A stretch of DNA of 47,211 bases, taken from contig CANBQT010000023.1 of assembly GCA_947371755.1 (NCBI GenBank), forward strand, positions 1-47,211. Reading direction: 5' to 3'. The notes beneath the pieces were generated by a model, which had not been told where the DNA came from, searched no databases, and saw nothing but the letters and a program-made list of their open reading frames with translations. The position numbers and the translations under genes are program-made. How positions within the stretch are numbered: position 1 is the stretch's first letter; each line of letters opens with the position of its first letter. This document shows, in pieces, positions 1-6,838 of this stretch. This stretch comes from Chitinophagaceae bacterium. GTDB lineage: Bacteria; Bacteroidota; Bacteroidia; Chitinophagales; Chitinophagaceae.

Positions 1-854
1 AATAAAGATTCTTTCGCAGCCAGTCCTGCTTTTTCTAAAATTTCAGGGGCATAATATAAAATAAAATTGATACCCGATACCTGATTAAAGAATGCAATCA
101 AAAAGGCCAGGAAGATGATCTTTTTATGTTTTGCATTAAAAAATTCAGAAGCTTTTCCTGAAGTAGCATCGTGTTGATTACTTTGAATGATTGTTGCTAC
201 CTCAGCATCCACATCTTCCACACCAATTTGAAGCATGATTTTTTTTGCAGCTTCCAGATCATTTTTCTTAGTAATTAACCATCTCGGACTTTCTGAAATA
301 CCAAAAACTAAAGCAGTATAAATAATTGATGGAACAGCTAACACACCTAACATCCAGCGCCAATCGTTTGACCCGCCAACTCCTTGTAAAAAGTAATTAG
401 ATAAAAATGCAATCAGAATCCCGAATACAATATTAAATTGATACAGTGCCCCTAATTTACCCCTGGTTACTGGTGTTGATATTTCAGAAATATAAATAGG
501 TGCTACAACTGATGAGACGCCTATTCCCAATCCGCCCAGAAAACGGAAAAAAGAAAATACATAAGGATCATTTGCAAATGCTGAACCAAATGCAGATACA
601 GCAAATAAGATACCCACCCAGAGCAATACATTTTTTCTACCGAATTTTTCCGTTGGTATTCCTCCAAATAATGCACCGATCACTGTGCCCCATAGAGCCA
701 TTGACATAATAAAGAAACCATGAAAAAGTGGAGTAGTATGCCAAAGCTCTTTAATAGGTTGGTTAGCACCTGAGATAACTACTGTATCAAATCCAAAAAT
801 AAAACCTGCTAGGGCTACCACAATAGACCAGCGAAGAAGCTTGTTCTGATTCAT
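1..854 (-). CDS. Sugar porter family MFS transporter (3' end beyond window)
   Basis: This is the N-terminal two thirds (about 284 residues) of a sugar/proton symporter-type major facilitator protein. It would move a monosaccharide across the inner membrane. The frame opens at ATG 854 and runs off the left edge without a stop. The start gives MNQNKLLRWS followed by a first hydrophobic segment with GFIFGFDTVVISGA, typical of XylE/GLUT-like TM1. The loop between TM2 and TM3 carries the family signature GGIPTEKFGRK, and the mid-protein PESPR-type motif is present as SESPRWLI. Later segments contain a FFNQVSGINFILYYAP stretch matching the TM7 sugar-binding signature. The substrate cannot be told from sequence. 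It is transcribed towards the left edge, alone, with about 100 bp separating it from kdsB. Family assignment is secure; xylose, glucose or another sugar remains open. Confidence 0.93.
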   Translation of the reverse strand, partial: MNQNKLLRWSIVVALAGFIFGFDTVVISGANQPIKELWHTTPLFHGFFIMSMALWGTVIGALFGGIPTEKFGRKNVLLWVGILFAVSAFGSAFANDPYVFSFFRFLGGLGIGVSSVVAPIYISEISTPVTRGKLGALYQFNIVFGILIAFLSNYFLQGVGGSNDWRWMLGVLAVPSIIYTALVFGISESPRWLITKKNDLEAAKKIMLQIGVEDVDAEVATIIQSNQHDATSGKASEFFNAKHKKIIFLAFLIAFFNQVSGINFILYYAPEILEKAGLAAKESL

Positions 855-953
855 AAGCAATCGTTATTTTAATATAGAAAGATAGTAAAAGCCTTGCAAA
901 AAGAAACAGTCAATAAATTTCAAACGATTGATGTGCTTATTTATTAAGTCGTA

Positions 954-1682
954 TTATTTCAAAAGCTGAGCAGCTTTGATCAAATCCTCAGGTGTATCAA
1001 TTTCAACACCCATATAAGTAGTAACTACCATGCGCAATGGAATTCCATATTCCAGATATCGGAGGCACTCAATTTTTTCTGCTGCTTCCAATGGAGTTAT
1101 TGGCCAGTTGGTAAACTGCATCAGGGATTCTTTTCTAAAAGCGTAGACTCCGATATGTTCATAATAAGTAATCGCTAAAGACTTATCTCTTGGATACGGT
1201 ATCACACTTCTGGAAAAAAAAAGGGAATTCATATTACGATCCACAGCAACCTTCACATAATTTGGATCATCGATTAAGGATTGTTCTTTTAATTCTTGCA
1301 TTAAAGAGGCAACTTTTACAGTTACTCCATCTGTTCCAGTAAATGTGGCCAATAATTTTTCAAGAGGCTCTCTTTGAACAAATGGTTCATCACCCTGCAC
1401 ATTCACGATAATATCAACATCCATATTAGCTGCGGCTTCAGCAATTCGATCGCTTCCACTTTCATGCGATTTGATGCTCATGATTGCTTTACCGCCATTG
1501 GAAGTTATTTCCTGAAAAATAATATCACTATCAGTAACCACATAAACCTCATCAAACAATCCCGTTGCTACTGTATTATCATAAGTATGTCGGATAACCG
1601 TTTTGTCACCCAGCAATTGCATCAACTTAGCTGGAAAACGTGTGGCAGCATAACGAGCTGGAATAAATGCGGCGATCTTCAT
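954..1682 (-). CDS. kdsB: 3-deoxy-manno-octulosonate cytidylyltransferase (CMP-Kdo synthetase)
   Basis: KdsB activates Kdo with CTP to give CMP-Kdo and pyrophosphate in the cytoplasm, the step before Kdo is added to lipid A. The 242-residue length is normal. Visible family signatures are the nucleotide-binding N-terminus PARYAATRFPAK (residues 8-19), SGSDRIAEA (75-83), NVQGDEPF (94-101), HIGVYAFR (176-183), EKIECLRYLEYG (202-213) and GVEIDTPEDL (225-234). The ATG start places the catalytic loop at the expected position. It lies 33 bp downstream of the fatty acid hydroxylase gene in the same direction, so cotranscription is possible. It shows the organism makes Kdo-containing lipopolysaccharide. 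No other Kdo gene is in the window. Confidence 0.97.
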   Translation of the reverse strand: MKIAAFIPARYAATRFPAKLMQLLGDKTVIRHTYDNTVATGLFDEVYVVTDSDIIFQEITSNGGKAIMSIKSHESGSDRIAEAAANMDVDIIVNVQGDEPFVQREPLEKLLATFTGTDGVTVKVASLMQELKEQSLIDDPNYVKVAVDRNMNSLFFSRSVIPYPRDKSLAITYYEHIGVYAFRKESLMQFTNWPITPLEAAEKIECLRYLEYGIPLRMVVTTYMGVEIDTPEDLIKAAQLLK

Positions 1683-1715
1683 ACAAACGATTTATGCAAA
1701 GATGGGGCGAATCCA

Positions 1716-2537
1716 TTAAAAATCCGTTTTCACATTGCGATCAAATGGAATTTTAAACTGAAATGAAAGGTTCTCATCCTTGCTATTATCTAAAACGTCT
1801 AACCCATATTGTACCTGATCAATGGGTGTATAATTATAGGTTCTAAAGATCCGATCCCAAAATGAAAAGATATTTCCATAATTACTATCCGTTTGAGGCC
1901 TCACCATATGATGATGCACTTTATGCATATCGGGTGAAATTATCACCCATCCTATTGCATTGTCCAACCAAAAGGGTAAGCGAATATTTGCATGATTGAA
2001 TTGCGCTAGAACTACACTGATACTTTGATACATCATCACTAACCACATAGGTGCTCCACACACCAAAACTGCTATCAGGGCAAACACTGCTCTAAAAACA
2101 CTTTCACCCGGATGGTGCCTGTTGGCTGTGGTTGTATCTACATGGGTATCGGCATGGTGCACCATATGAAACTTCCACATCCACTTTACTTTGTGTTCAA
2201 TCAAGTGAATCAAATAAGCACCAATCAGATCCATCAATAATAATCCAATGATCATAAACAACCATATGGGCAATGTTACTAACTGCATTAATCCAAAACG
2301 ATTGGCAATGGCCCAATCACTGGCCTTTACAATTAAAAGTGCAAATACAAAGTTGATGATGATGGTAGTAATGGTAAAAATGATATTGAGAGATGCATGC
2401 TTCCATTTATTGTAACGGAAATTAAACAGAGGAACAAAGCCTTCGATGATCCAGAAAAAACTGATACCCCCTGCTAAAATCAATGCTCTATGAAGGCTTG
2501 GGATATGTTCAAAATAATGTACAACAGATTCAATCAT
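1716..2537 (-). CDS. Fatty acid hydroxylase/sterol desaturase superfamily membrane protein
   Basis: This 273-residue integral membrane protein belongs to the non-heme di-iron fatty acid hydroxylase superfamily, which hydroxylates or desaturates lipid substrates. Histidine clusters expected to bind two irons are HLIEH (residues 111-115), HMVHH (124-128), the HH at 141-142, and HKVHHH (205-210). The C-terminal family block NYGNIFSFWDRIFRTY spans 219-234. About four hydrophobic segments lie at roughly 20-40, 50-70, 88-110 and 150-175. A minus-strand TATGTTTG promoter element lies at 2565-2572, about 28 bp before the ATG, and the dnaN terminator lies just upstream, so it probably starts its own transcript with kdsB behind it. 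The substrate (fatty acid, hopanoid, sphingolipid or carotenoid) is not determinable here. Confidence 0.9.
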   Translation of the reverse strand: MIESVVHYFEHIPSLHRALILAGGISFFWIIEGFVPLFNFRYNKWKHASLNIIFTITTIIINFVFALLIVKASDWAIANRFGLMQLVTLPIWLFMIIGLLLMDLIGAYLIHLIEHKVKWMWKFHMVHHADTHVDTTTANRHHPGESVFRAVFALIAVLVCGAPMWLVMMYQSISVVLAQFNHANIRLPFWLDNAIGWVIISPDMHKVHHHMVRPQTDSNYGNIFSFWDRIFRTYNYTPIDQVQYGLDVLDNSKDENLSFQFKIPFDRNVKTDF

Positions 2538-2564
2538 GGGGGGAGGTAATTTTCATTCAATATA

Positions 2565-2572
2565 CAAACATA
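2565..2572 (-). promoter_or_regulatory. Candidate -7 element TATGTTTG for the hydroxylase gene
   Basis: The minus strand reads TATGTTTG, a full match to the Bacteroidota TAnnTTTG -7 consensus. It sits between the dnaN terminator and the ATG at 2537. No TTTG -33 element is visible at the expected distance, so this rests on the -7 match and position only. Confidence 0.45.
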
Positions 2573-2597
2573 ATTGATTCCCTACCTGATGTGTAAT

Positions 2598-2635
2598 AAA
2601 AAAGAAGCCGCCTAGAATAATCTAGGCGGCTTCTT
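2598..2635 (-). terminator. Rho-independent terminator of dnaN
   Basis: A perfect 15-bp inverted repeat (arms 2602-2616 and 2621-2635, loop ATAA) lies about 18 bp after the dnaN stop. On the minus strand it is followed by TTTTATTA. This is the strongest hairpin in the window. It should separate dnaN from the hydroxylase-kdsB transcript. Confidence 0.9.
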
Positions 2636-2652
2636 ACTATTAGAACCTTTTT

Positions 2653-3768
2653 TTAGTTATTCAACATCAATGGCATTACCAACATCAATAGGTCTTCTCC
2701 TTCTCCCTGCTCAGTTGGTTTGATCAAACCTGCTTTAGTAGGAGTTGATAATTCCATCTTCACATCATCGGTATCTGCAGCATTCAACATCTCAATAAGA
2801 AATTTAGCATTGAATGCAATTTGAAGGTCTTCCCCATCATACTGACAATTCATGCGTTCGTTACCCTCAAAGCTAAAGTCAACATCCTGTGCAGCCAATT
2901 GTAATTCACTACCACTTATGTTCAATGCAACCTGATTAGTGCTCTTGTTTGAGAATACGTTTACACGACGTAACGCGCCTTGAAAGTCAGCCTTGCTTAC
3001 AATTAGTTTATAAGGATTATCAGCAGGAATTACTACTTTATAGTCAGGGAAACGAGCATCGATTAAGCGACAAATCATTTGAGTTGATCCATGCTGTACA
3101 AAAAGATGGTTACTATTATAACTAATGGTAAGTTCATCATCATTGTCTGGCAAAGCATTCTTTAAAAGATTCAAAGGCTTTTTAGGCACTATGAAAGAAT
3201 CTACTTTTGAGGCTTTAGTGTCTGTACGTTTATATCTCACTAAACGATGCGCATCTGTTGCTACAAATTGCACGTGATCTTTAGTTAACTCAAAGAAAAC
3301 CCCTGTCATAGCCGGACGAAGATCATCTCCACTTACCGCAAACAAGGTCTTATTAATAGCAGTCAATAAAGCTCCGCTGGTCATGTTAAATCCAGTAGTA
3401 TCATCTGCAGAAGGCTCTTTCGGAAAATTGTCTGGATTTTCACCCATCACTTTATACTTACCGTTATCGCTGGTTATTTCTACAGAGAAGCTTTTATCAA
3501 TATTGAAAGTCAAGGGTTGTTCAGCAATATTTTTCAATGTATCCAACAATATTTTAGCTGGGATACAAACTTTACCATTCACTTTGCTTTCTACATCCAT
3601 CTGAACACGCATCACGGTTTCAAGGTCTGTAGCTACAACACTTAATTTTTTATCTTCAATTTCAAAAAGGAAATCCTCCAGTATCGGTAATACTGTGTTT
3701 GCATTAATAACACCACTAATTTGCTGCAGGTGTTTTAACAAAGAGGAGGAAGAAACAATGAATTTCAT
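2653..3768 (-). CDS. dnaN: DNA polymerase III subunit beta (sliding clamp)
   Basis: The beta clamp is a ring-shaped dimer that tethers the replicative polymerase to DNA. The 371-residue protein has the usual three-domain clamp layout: an N-terminal MKFIVSSSSLLKHLQQISGV, the mid-protein FVATDAHRLVRY at about residue 170-181, and a C-terminus ending in LMLVMPLML, the family's terminal strand that forms part of the protein-binding pocket. The ATG at 3768 fits the family N-terminus exactly. A TAGGTTTG -7 element at 3789-3796 and a strong terminator at 2598-2635 make this a single-gene unit. dnaA and recF, common neighbours elsewhere, are not adjacent; the next gene is an orphan response regulator in the same direction. 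Confidence 0.98.
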   Translation of the reverse strand: MKFIVSSSSLLKHLQQISGVINANTVLPILEDFLFEIEDKKLSVVATDLETVMRVQMDVESKVNGKVCIPAKILLDTLKNIAEQPLTFNIDKSFSVEITSDNGKYKVMGENPDNFPKEPSADDTTGFNMTSGALLTAINKTLFAVSGDDLRPAMTGVFFELTKDHVQFVATDAHRLVRYKRTDTKASKVDSFIVPKKPLNLLKNALPDNDDELTISYNSNHLFVQHGSTQMICRLIDARFPDYKVVIPADNPYKLIVSKADFQGALRRVNVFSNKSTNQVALNISGSELQLAAQDVDFSFEGNERMNCQYDGEDLQIAFNAKFLIEMLNAADTDDVKMELSTPTKAGLIKPTEQGEGEDLLMLVMPLMLNN

Positions 3769-3788
3769 TCGGCATATTTATGTTCCAA

Positions 3789-3796
3789 CAAACCTA
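3789..3796 (-). promoter_or_regulatory. Candidate -7 element TAGGTTTG for dnaN
   Basis: The minus strand reads TAGGTTTG, matching TAnnTTTG, 20 bp before the dnaN ATG. This implies a very short 5' leader. No clear -33 TTTG is visible 19-21 nt upstream. Confidence 0.5.
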
Positions 3797-3887
3797 GTGC
3801 AAAATGTTAATATTCCCTCGATAGAAATCGGGGTTTCCAACAAGATTTCAATTAATGTGAATGAGTTGTGGATTGAAACCCATATTC

Positions 3888-4295
3888 TTATCTGGGCACA
3901 GAAAGTAGCAACCGGTATTTTTCCTTATTTATGGGTTTAATTACGTAGTCGGCTACGCTCTCATAACTCTTTGATTTCTCCATATCGCTTTCATCAACTG
4001 AAGAGCTCACTACATAAATAAGAATCTTTTTAGGCAGGGAATGAAATATTTTATCAAATGCTTCCAGAAAATTCCAGCCATTCATGATGGGCATGTTGAT
4101 ATCCAAAAAAATCACATCCGGAAGAATATCAATTTGCTGGTTTGCGGGTTCTAAAAAAAAGTCTATTGCCTCCTGGCCATTAAAGAATGTAGTAATCTTA
4201 CTAGTAAGCGAAGTTGCTTCTAGAATCATTTTGGAGGTAAATTGATAGACCTTGTCGTCATCAATTAAACAAACATTATACTTTTCAGAACTCAT
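3888..4295 (-). CDS. Stand-alone response regulator (receiver domain only)
   Basis: This 135-residue CheY-like protein consists of one receiver domain with no output domain. The acidic pocket is IDDD (residues 11-14). The phospho-acceptor is D65 in VIFLDINMP, the switch Ser/Thr is in VVSSS (96-100), and the conserved lysine is K120 before P121 in VIKPI. Such single-domain regulators relay phosphate or act by protein contact. No histidine kinase is adjacent; the only kinase in the window is 27 kb away at 30953-32023, so the partner is unknown. It has a well-formed promoter (TTTG, 20 nt, TATATTTG at 4344-4375) and is divergent from recX. The ATG at 4295 gives the usual short N-terminus before the first strand. 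Confidence 0.93.
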   Translation of the reverse strand: MSSEKYNVCLIDDDKVYQFTSKMILEATSLTSKITTFFNGQEAIDFFLEPANQQIDILPDVIFLDINMPIMNGWNFLEAFDKIFHSLPKKILIYVVSSSVDESDMEKSKSYESVADYVIKPINKEKYRLLLSVPR

Positions 4296-4311
4296 AAAAA
4301 GAGGTTATAAC

Positions 4312-4319
4312 TACCTTTG
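4312..4319 (+). promoter_or_regulatory. Candidate -7 element TACCTTTG for recX
   Basis: Plus-strand TACCTTTG matches the TAnnTTTG -7 consensus. It overlaps the upstream GTG codon at 4319 and would start transcription near 4325, which argues against that GTG as the recX start. No convincing -33 element is seen. Confidence 0.45.
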
Positions 4320-4343
4320 TGTGGTTTAACAATGGGTTATCTA

Positions 4344-4375
4344 CAAATATAATATTCTTATTTCCCTTTTTCAAA
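4344..4375 (-). promoter_or_regulatory. Promoter of the response regulator gene (TTTG-N20-TATATTTG)
   Basis: On the minus strand TTTG (4372-4375) is followed by a 20-nt spacer and TATATTTG (4344-4351). Both the -33 and -7 elements match the Bacteroidota housekeeping sigma consensus with normal spacing. The expected transcript starts near 4337, about 40 nt before the ATG. It faces the recX promoter, so the two 5' leaders would overlap by roughly 10 nt. Confidence 0.7.
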
Positions 4376-4384
4376 GAAATTGTT

Positions 4385-4861
4385 TTGAATAAATATTACA
4401 CACCAGAACAGGCATTTCAAAAATTAAAACAATACTGTGCCTATCAGGAAAGAAGTCATTCTGAAGCAAAGGAGAAGCTATACTCATTTGGATTACACAA
4501 AACAGAGGTTGAACCGCTTTTATCTAAGCTGATAGAAGAAGATTATCTGAATGAAGAAAGATATGCTTTACTCTTTGCGGGCGGGCATTTTCGAAGCAAA
4601 AAATGGGGTAGGCTCAAGATTCAGGCAGCCCTGCAACAAAAAAGAGTAAGTTCTTACAATATTAAAAAAGGCTTGAAGGTGATAGATGAAGCAGACTATC
4701 GCAAATGCCTTCTGCAACTAGCTTCTACTAAATTTAATTCCCTTAAAGCAGAGCAATGGATGAGCAGGATAACTAAAACAACTAACTACCTTTTGCAAAA
4801 AGGTTACGAGCAGAACTTAATTCAAGATGCCATTTCGCAAATACGATCGAAAGAAAAATAG
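4385..4861 (+). CDS. recX: Regulatory protein RecX
   Basis: RecX binds RecA filaments and limits recombinase activity. From the TTG at 4385 the product is 158 residues and begins MNKYYTPEQAFQKLKQYC, a usual RecX N-terminus. Family blocks are YCAYQERSHSEAKEKL, then LIEEDYLNEERYALLFAGG and RSKKWGRLKIQAAL, which belong to the helical-triplet RecX repeats. A longer frame opens at GTG 4319 (180 residues), but the extra N-terminus is hydrophobic and unlike the family, and the TACCTTTG promoter element overlaps that GTG, so TTG 4385 is preferred. It lies 30 bp upstream of the nitrilase gene in the same direction. The recA gene is about 42 kb away in this window rather than adjacent. Confidence 0.88.
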   Translation: MNKYYTPEQAFQKLKQYCAYQERSHSEAKEKLYSFGLHKTEVEPLLSKLIEEDYLNEERYALLFAGGHFRSKKWGRLKIQAALQQKRVSSYNIKKGLKVIDEADYRKCLLQLASTKFNSLKAEQWMSRITKTTNYLLQKGYEQNLIQDAISQIRSKEK

Positions 4862-4891
4862 TAATATTATAGTCAACTTTCACCTCAATTT

Positions 4892-5698
4892 ATGTCATCA
4901 CTTTCTGTAAGTCTGATTCAAACCAATCTTTATTGGGAAGATAAAAATCGAAATCTGGCAATGCTGGAAGACAAAATATTGGGGATATCTGAAAAAACAA
5001 ACCTGGTTATTTTACCCGAAATGTTTTCCACTGGTTTTAGCATGAATCCTTCCGTTTTTGCTGAATCAATGGATGGAGAAACAATTGCCTGGATGAAAAA
5101 ATTGGCAAGCTCCCAAAAAATCATCCTCACTGGAAGTATCATCATTGAAGATAATGGCCAGTTTTTCAATCGTCTCATTTGGATGTTGCCCAATGGAACA
5201 TATGGGTATTACGATAAGCGACATCTATTCGCTTATGCTGGTGAAGATCAACACTATACTGCTGGAAATAAACGACTTATTACCAGTGTCAATGGCTGGA
5301 AAATTAATTTACAGATCTGTTACGACTTAAGATTTCCTGTTTGGGCCAGACAACAATCGAGCAATGAAACACCTGAATTCGACTTATTGATCTATGTGGC
5401 AAACTGGCCAGAAAAAAGAAGCCACGCATGGAAAACGCTACTGATGGCTCGTGCTATCGAAAACCAATCTTATGTAATTGCTGTTAATCGGGTGGGCTTA
5501 GATGGCAATCAGATCAACCATAGTGGGGATAGTATGATCATCGATCCACTTGGAAATATTCTATTTACAACACAACAGAATGAAGTAATCCATCATATGG
5601 AACTGCATAAAGATGCACTCAACGATATAAGAAACAAATTTCCTTTCTGGAAAGACGCAGACGAATTCCAAATTTTACAAGACCACCCACATGCATAA
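4892..5698 (+). CDS. Nitrilase-superfamily amidase (omega-amidase/YafV-like)
   Basis: This 268-residue carbon-nitrogen hydrolase is expected to hydrolyse amides of dicarboxylic acids such as alpha-ketoglutaramate (omega-amidase, a metabolite repair role). The catalytic triad is visible: E43 in LPEMFSTGFSM, K109 in YDKRHLFAYAGED and C143 in LQICYDLRFPVWAR. The downstream blocks VANWPEKRSHAWKTLL (169-184), RAIENQSYVIAVNRVG and HSGDSMIIDPLGN match the YafV/Nit2 branch rather than nitrilases or cyanide hydratases. No signal peptide is present, so it is cytoplasmic. Its last 8 bp overlap the start of nagA, suggesting translational coupling. The exact substrate is inferred from the subfamily. Confidence 0.93.
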   Translation: MSSLSVSLIQTNLYWEDKNRNLAMLEDKILGISEKTNLVILPEMFSTGFSMNPSVFAESMDGETIAWMKKLASSQKIILTGSIIIEDNGQFFNRLIWMLPNGTYGYYDKRHLFAYAGEDQHYTAGNKRLITSVNGWKINLQICYDLRFPVWARQQSSNETPEFDLLIYVANWPEKRSHAWKTLLMARAIENQSYVIAVNRVGLDGNQINHSGDSMIIDPLGNILFTTQQNEVIHHMELHKDALNDIRNKFPFWKDADEFQILQDHPHA

Positions 5699-6791
5699 AC
5701 GAACCCTACTGGCAAAGCAATTATTTACTGGCAATGGCTGTTTGAGCAATCATGCAGTGGTAATAGAACAGGATAAAATTGTTGAGATTGTACCAATCGA
5801 TCAAACCATTCCCAATGCTGGTCCCATTTATGATATCATTGCTCCTGCATTTTTAGATATTCAAATTTATGGTGCACATGAAAAATTGTTAGCCGTATAT
5901 CCTTCCGCAGACTCCATCTTTCGTTTATACGATTATTGCAGCAAGGGCGGTGCTTCACATTTTGTAGTTACTGTAGCTACTAATAGTAGCGCTGTTTTTT
6001 ATGCCTGTATCGATGCTGTGAAAGAATATTGGCAGCAAGGAGGTAGAGGTTGTTTAGGGTTACATGTAGAAGGACCATGGATCAACGCTACCAAAAAAGG
6101 GGCGCATTTAGAAGAGTTCATCCACTCCCCTTCATTAGATGAAGTAAAGGAATTGCTGGAATACGGAAAGGGAATCATAAAAATCATCACACTGGCACCA
6201 GAAGTTTGTAGTCAGGAAATCATTCAATACATACAGTCTGAGGGGATCATTATTTCTGCGGGACATAGCAATGCCACCTTTGATGAAGCAACTGCAGCAT
6301 TTGATAAGGGTATTGGAACTGCCACCCATTTATTTAATGCCATGAGTCCGCTTCAACATCGTGCACCAGGATTTGTAGGCGCCGTTTTTAATCATTCATC
6401 AGTCATGTGCAGTATCGTTCCGGACGGTTACCATGTAGATTTTGAAGCCATTAAAATTGCGAAGAAACAAATGGGTGATCGATTATTTGTGATTACAGAT
6501 GCGGTTGCAGAAACTACTGTGGGTCCTTATCCCCATCATTTAGTAGGAGATCGATACGAATCAAATGGCATCCTCAGTGGCTCTGCACTTACTATGTTAT
6601 CTTCCGTAAAAAACTTAGTACATAAAGTAGGTATCCCTTTAGAAGAAGCATTGCGGATGGTAAGTACTTATCCCGCAAAAGCGATTCAAATCAACGATCA
6701 TCTGGGAACTATTGCAATCGGACAACCCGCAAATTTGGTTTGCTTAAATGAAACACTAGAAATAGAAAATCTAATAACAACTGAATTGTAA
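5691..6791 (+). CDS. nagA: N-acetylglucosamine-6-phosphate deacetylase
   Basis: NagA removes acetate from GlcNAc-6-phosphate, feeding amino sugars from wall recycling or chitin into glycolysis. The 366-residue protein shows the amidohydrolase metal and catalytic residues: E127 in HVEGPW (125-130), H192 in AGHSNA, H213 in ATHLFNAM, and the catalytic D270 in VITDA. The N-terminal block normally of the type PGFIDxQxNG reads APAFLDIQIYGAHE here, so the usual Asn-Gly is Tyr-Gly. The ATG at 5691 lies inside the 3' end of the nitrilase gene. No nagB or transporter is adjacent. A divergent N-terminal block leaves a small chance that it acts on a related acetamido sugar phosphate. Confidence 0.92.
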   Translation: MHKRTLLAKQLFTGNGCLSNHAVVIEQDKIVEIVPIDQTIPNAGPIYDIIAPAFLDIQIYGAHEKLLAVYPSADSIFRLYDYCSKGGASHFVVTVATNSSAVFYACIDAVKEYWQQGGRGCLGLHVEGPWINATKKGAHLEEFIHSPSLDEVKELLEYGKGIIKIITLAPEVCSQEIIQYIQSEGIIISAGHSNATFDEATAAFDKGIGTATHLFNAMSPLQHRAPGFVGAVFNHSSVMCSIVPDGYHVDFEAIKIAKKQMGDRLFVITDAVAETTVGPYPHHLVGDRYESNGILSGSALTMLSSVKNLVHKVGIPLEEALRMVSTYPAKAIQINDHLGTIAIGQPANLVCLNETLEIENLITTEL

Positions 6792-6800
6792 AGATTTTTC

Positions 6801-6838
6801 ATTTTACTTTTTAATTTTTACTTTTTAATTTTTACTTT
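6801..6838. repeat. Tandem 14-nt AT-rich repeat at the S41 gene end
   Basis: Two perfect tandem copies of TTTTTAATTTTTAC occupy 6808-6821 and 6822-6835, with partial copies on both sides. The run covers the last codons and stop of the S41 protease gene (stop at 6818) and encodes its KIKVKIKK tail. Related TTTTTAC heptamers occur at 26699-26715 and 29776-29802. Confidence 0.85.

Noticed and set aside
1374..1766. 130-codon plus-strand open frame across kdsB and the hydroxylase gene end
   Set aside because: It overlaps two well-supported minus-strand genes and has no recognisable protein features.
4319..4384. GTG-initiated N-terminal extension of recX
   Set aside because: The added residues are hydrophobic and unlike RecX, and both the recX -7 element and the opposing promoter lie inside it. 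TTG 4385 is preferred.
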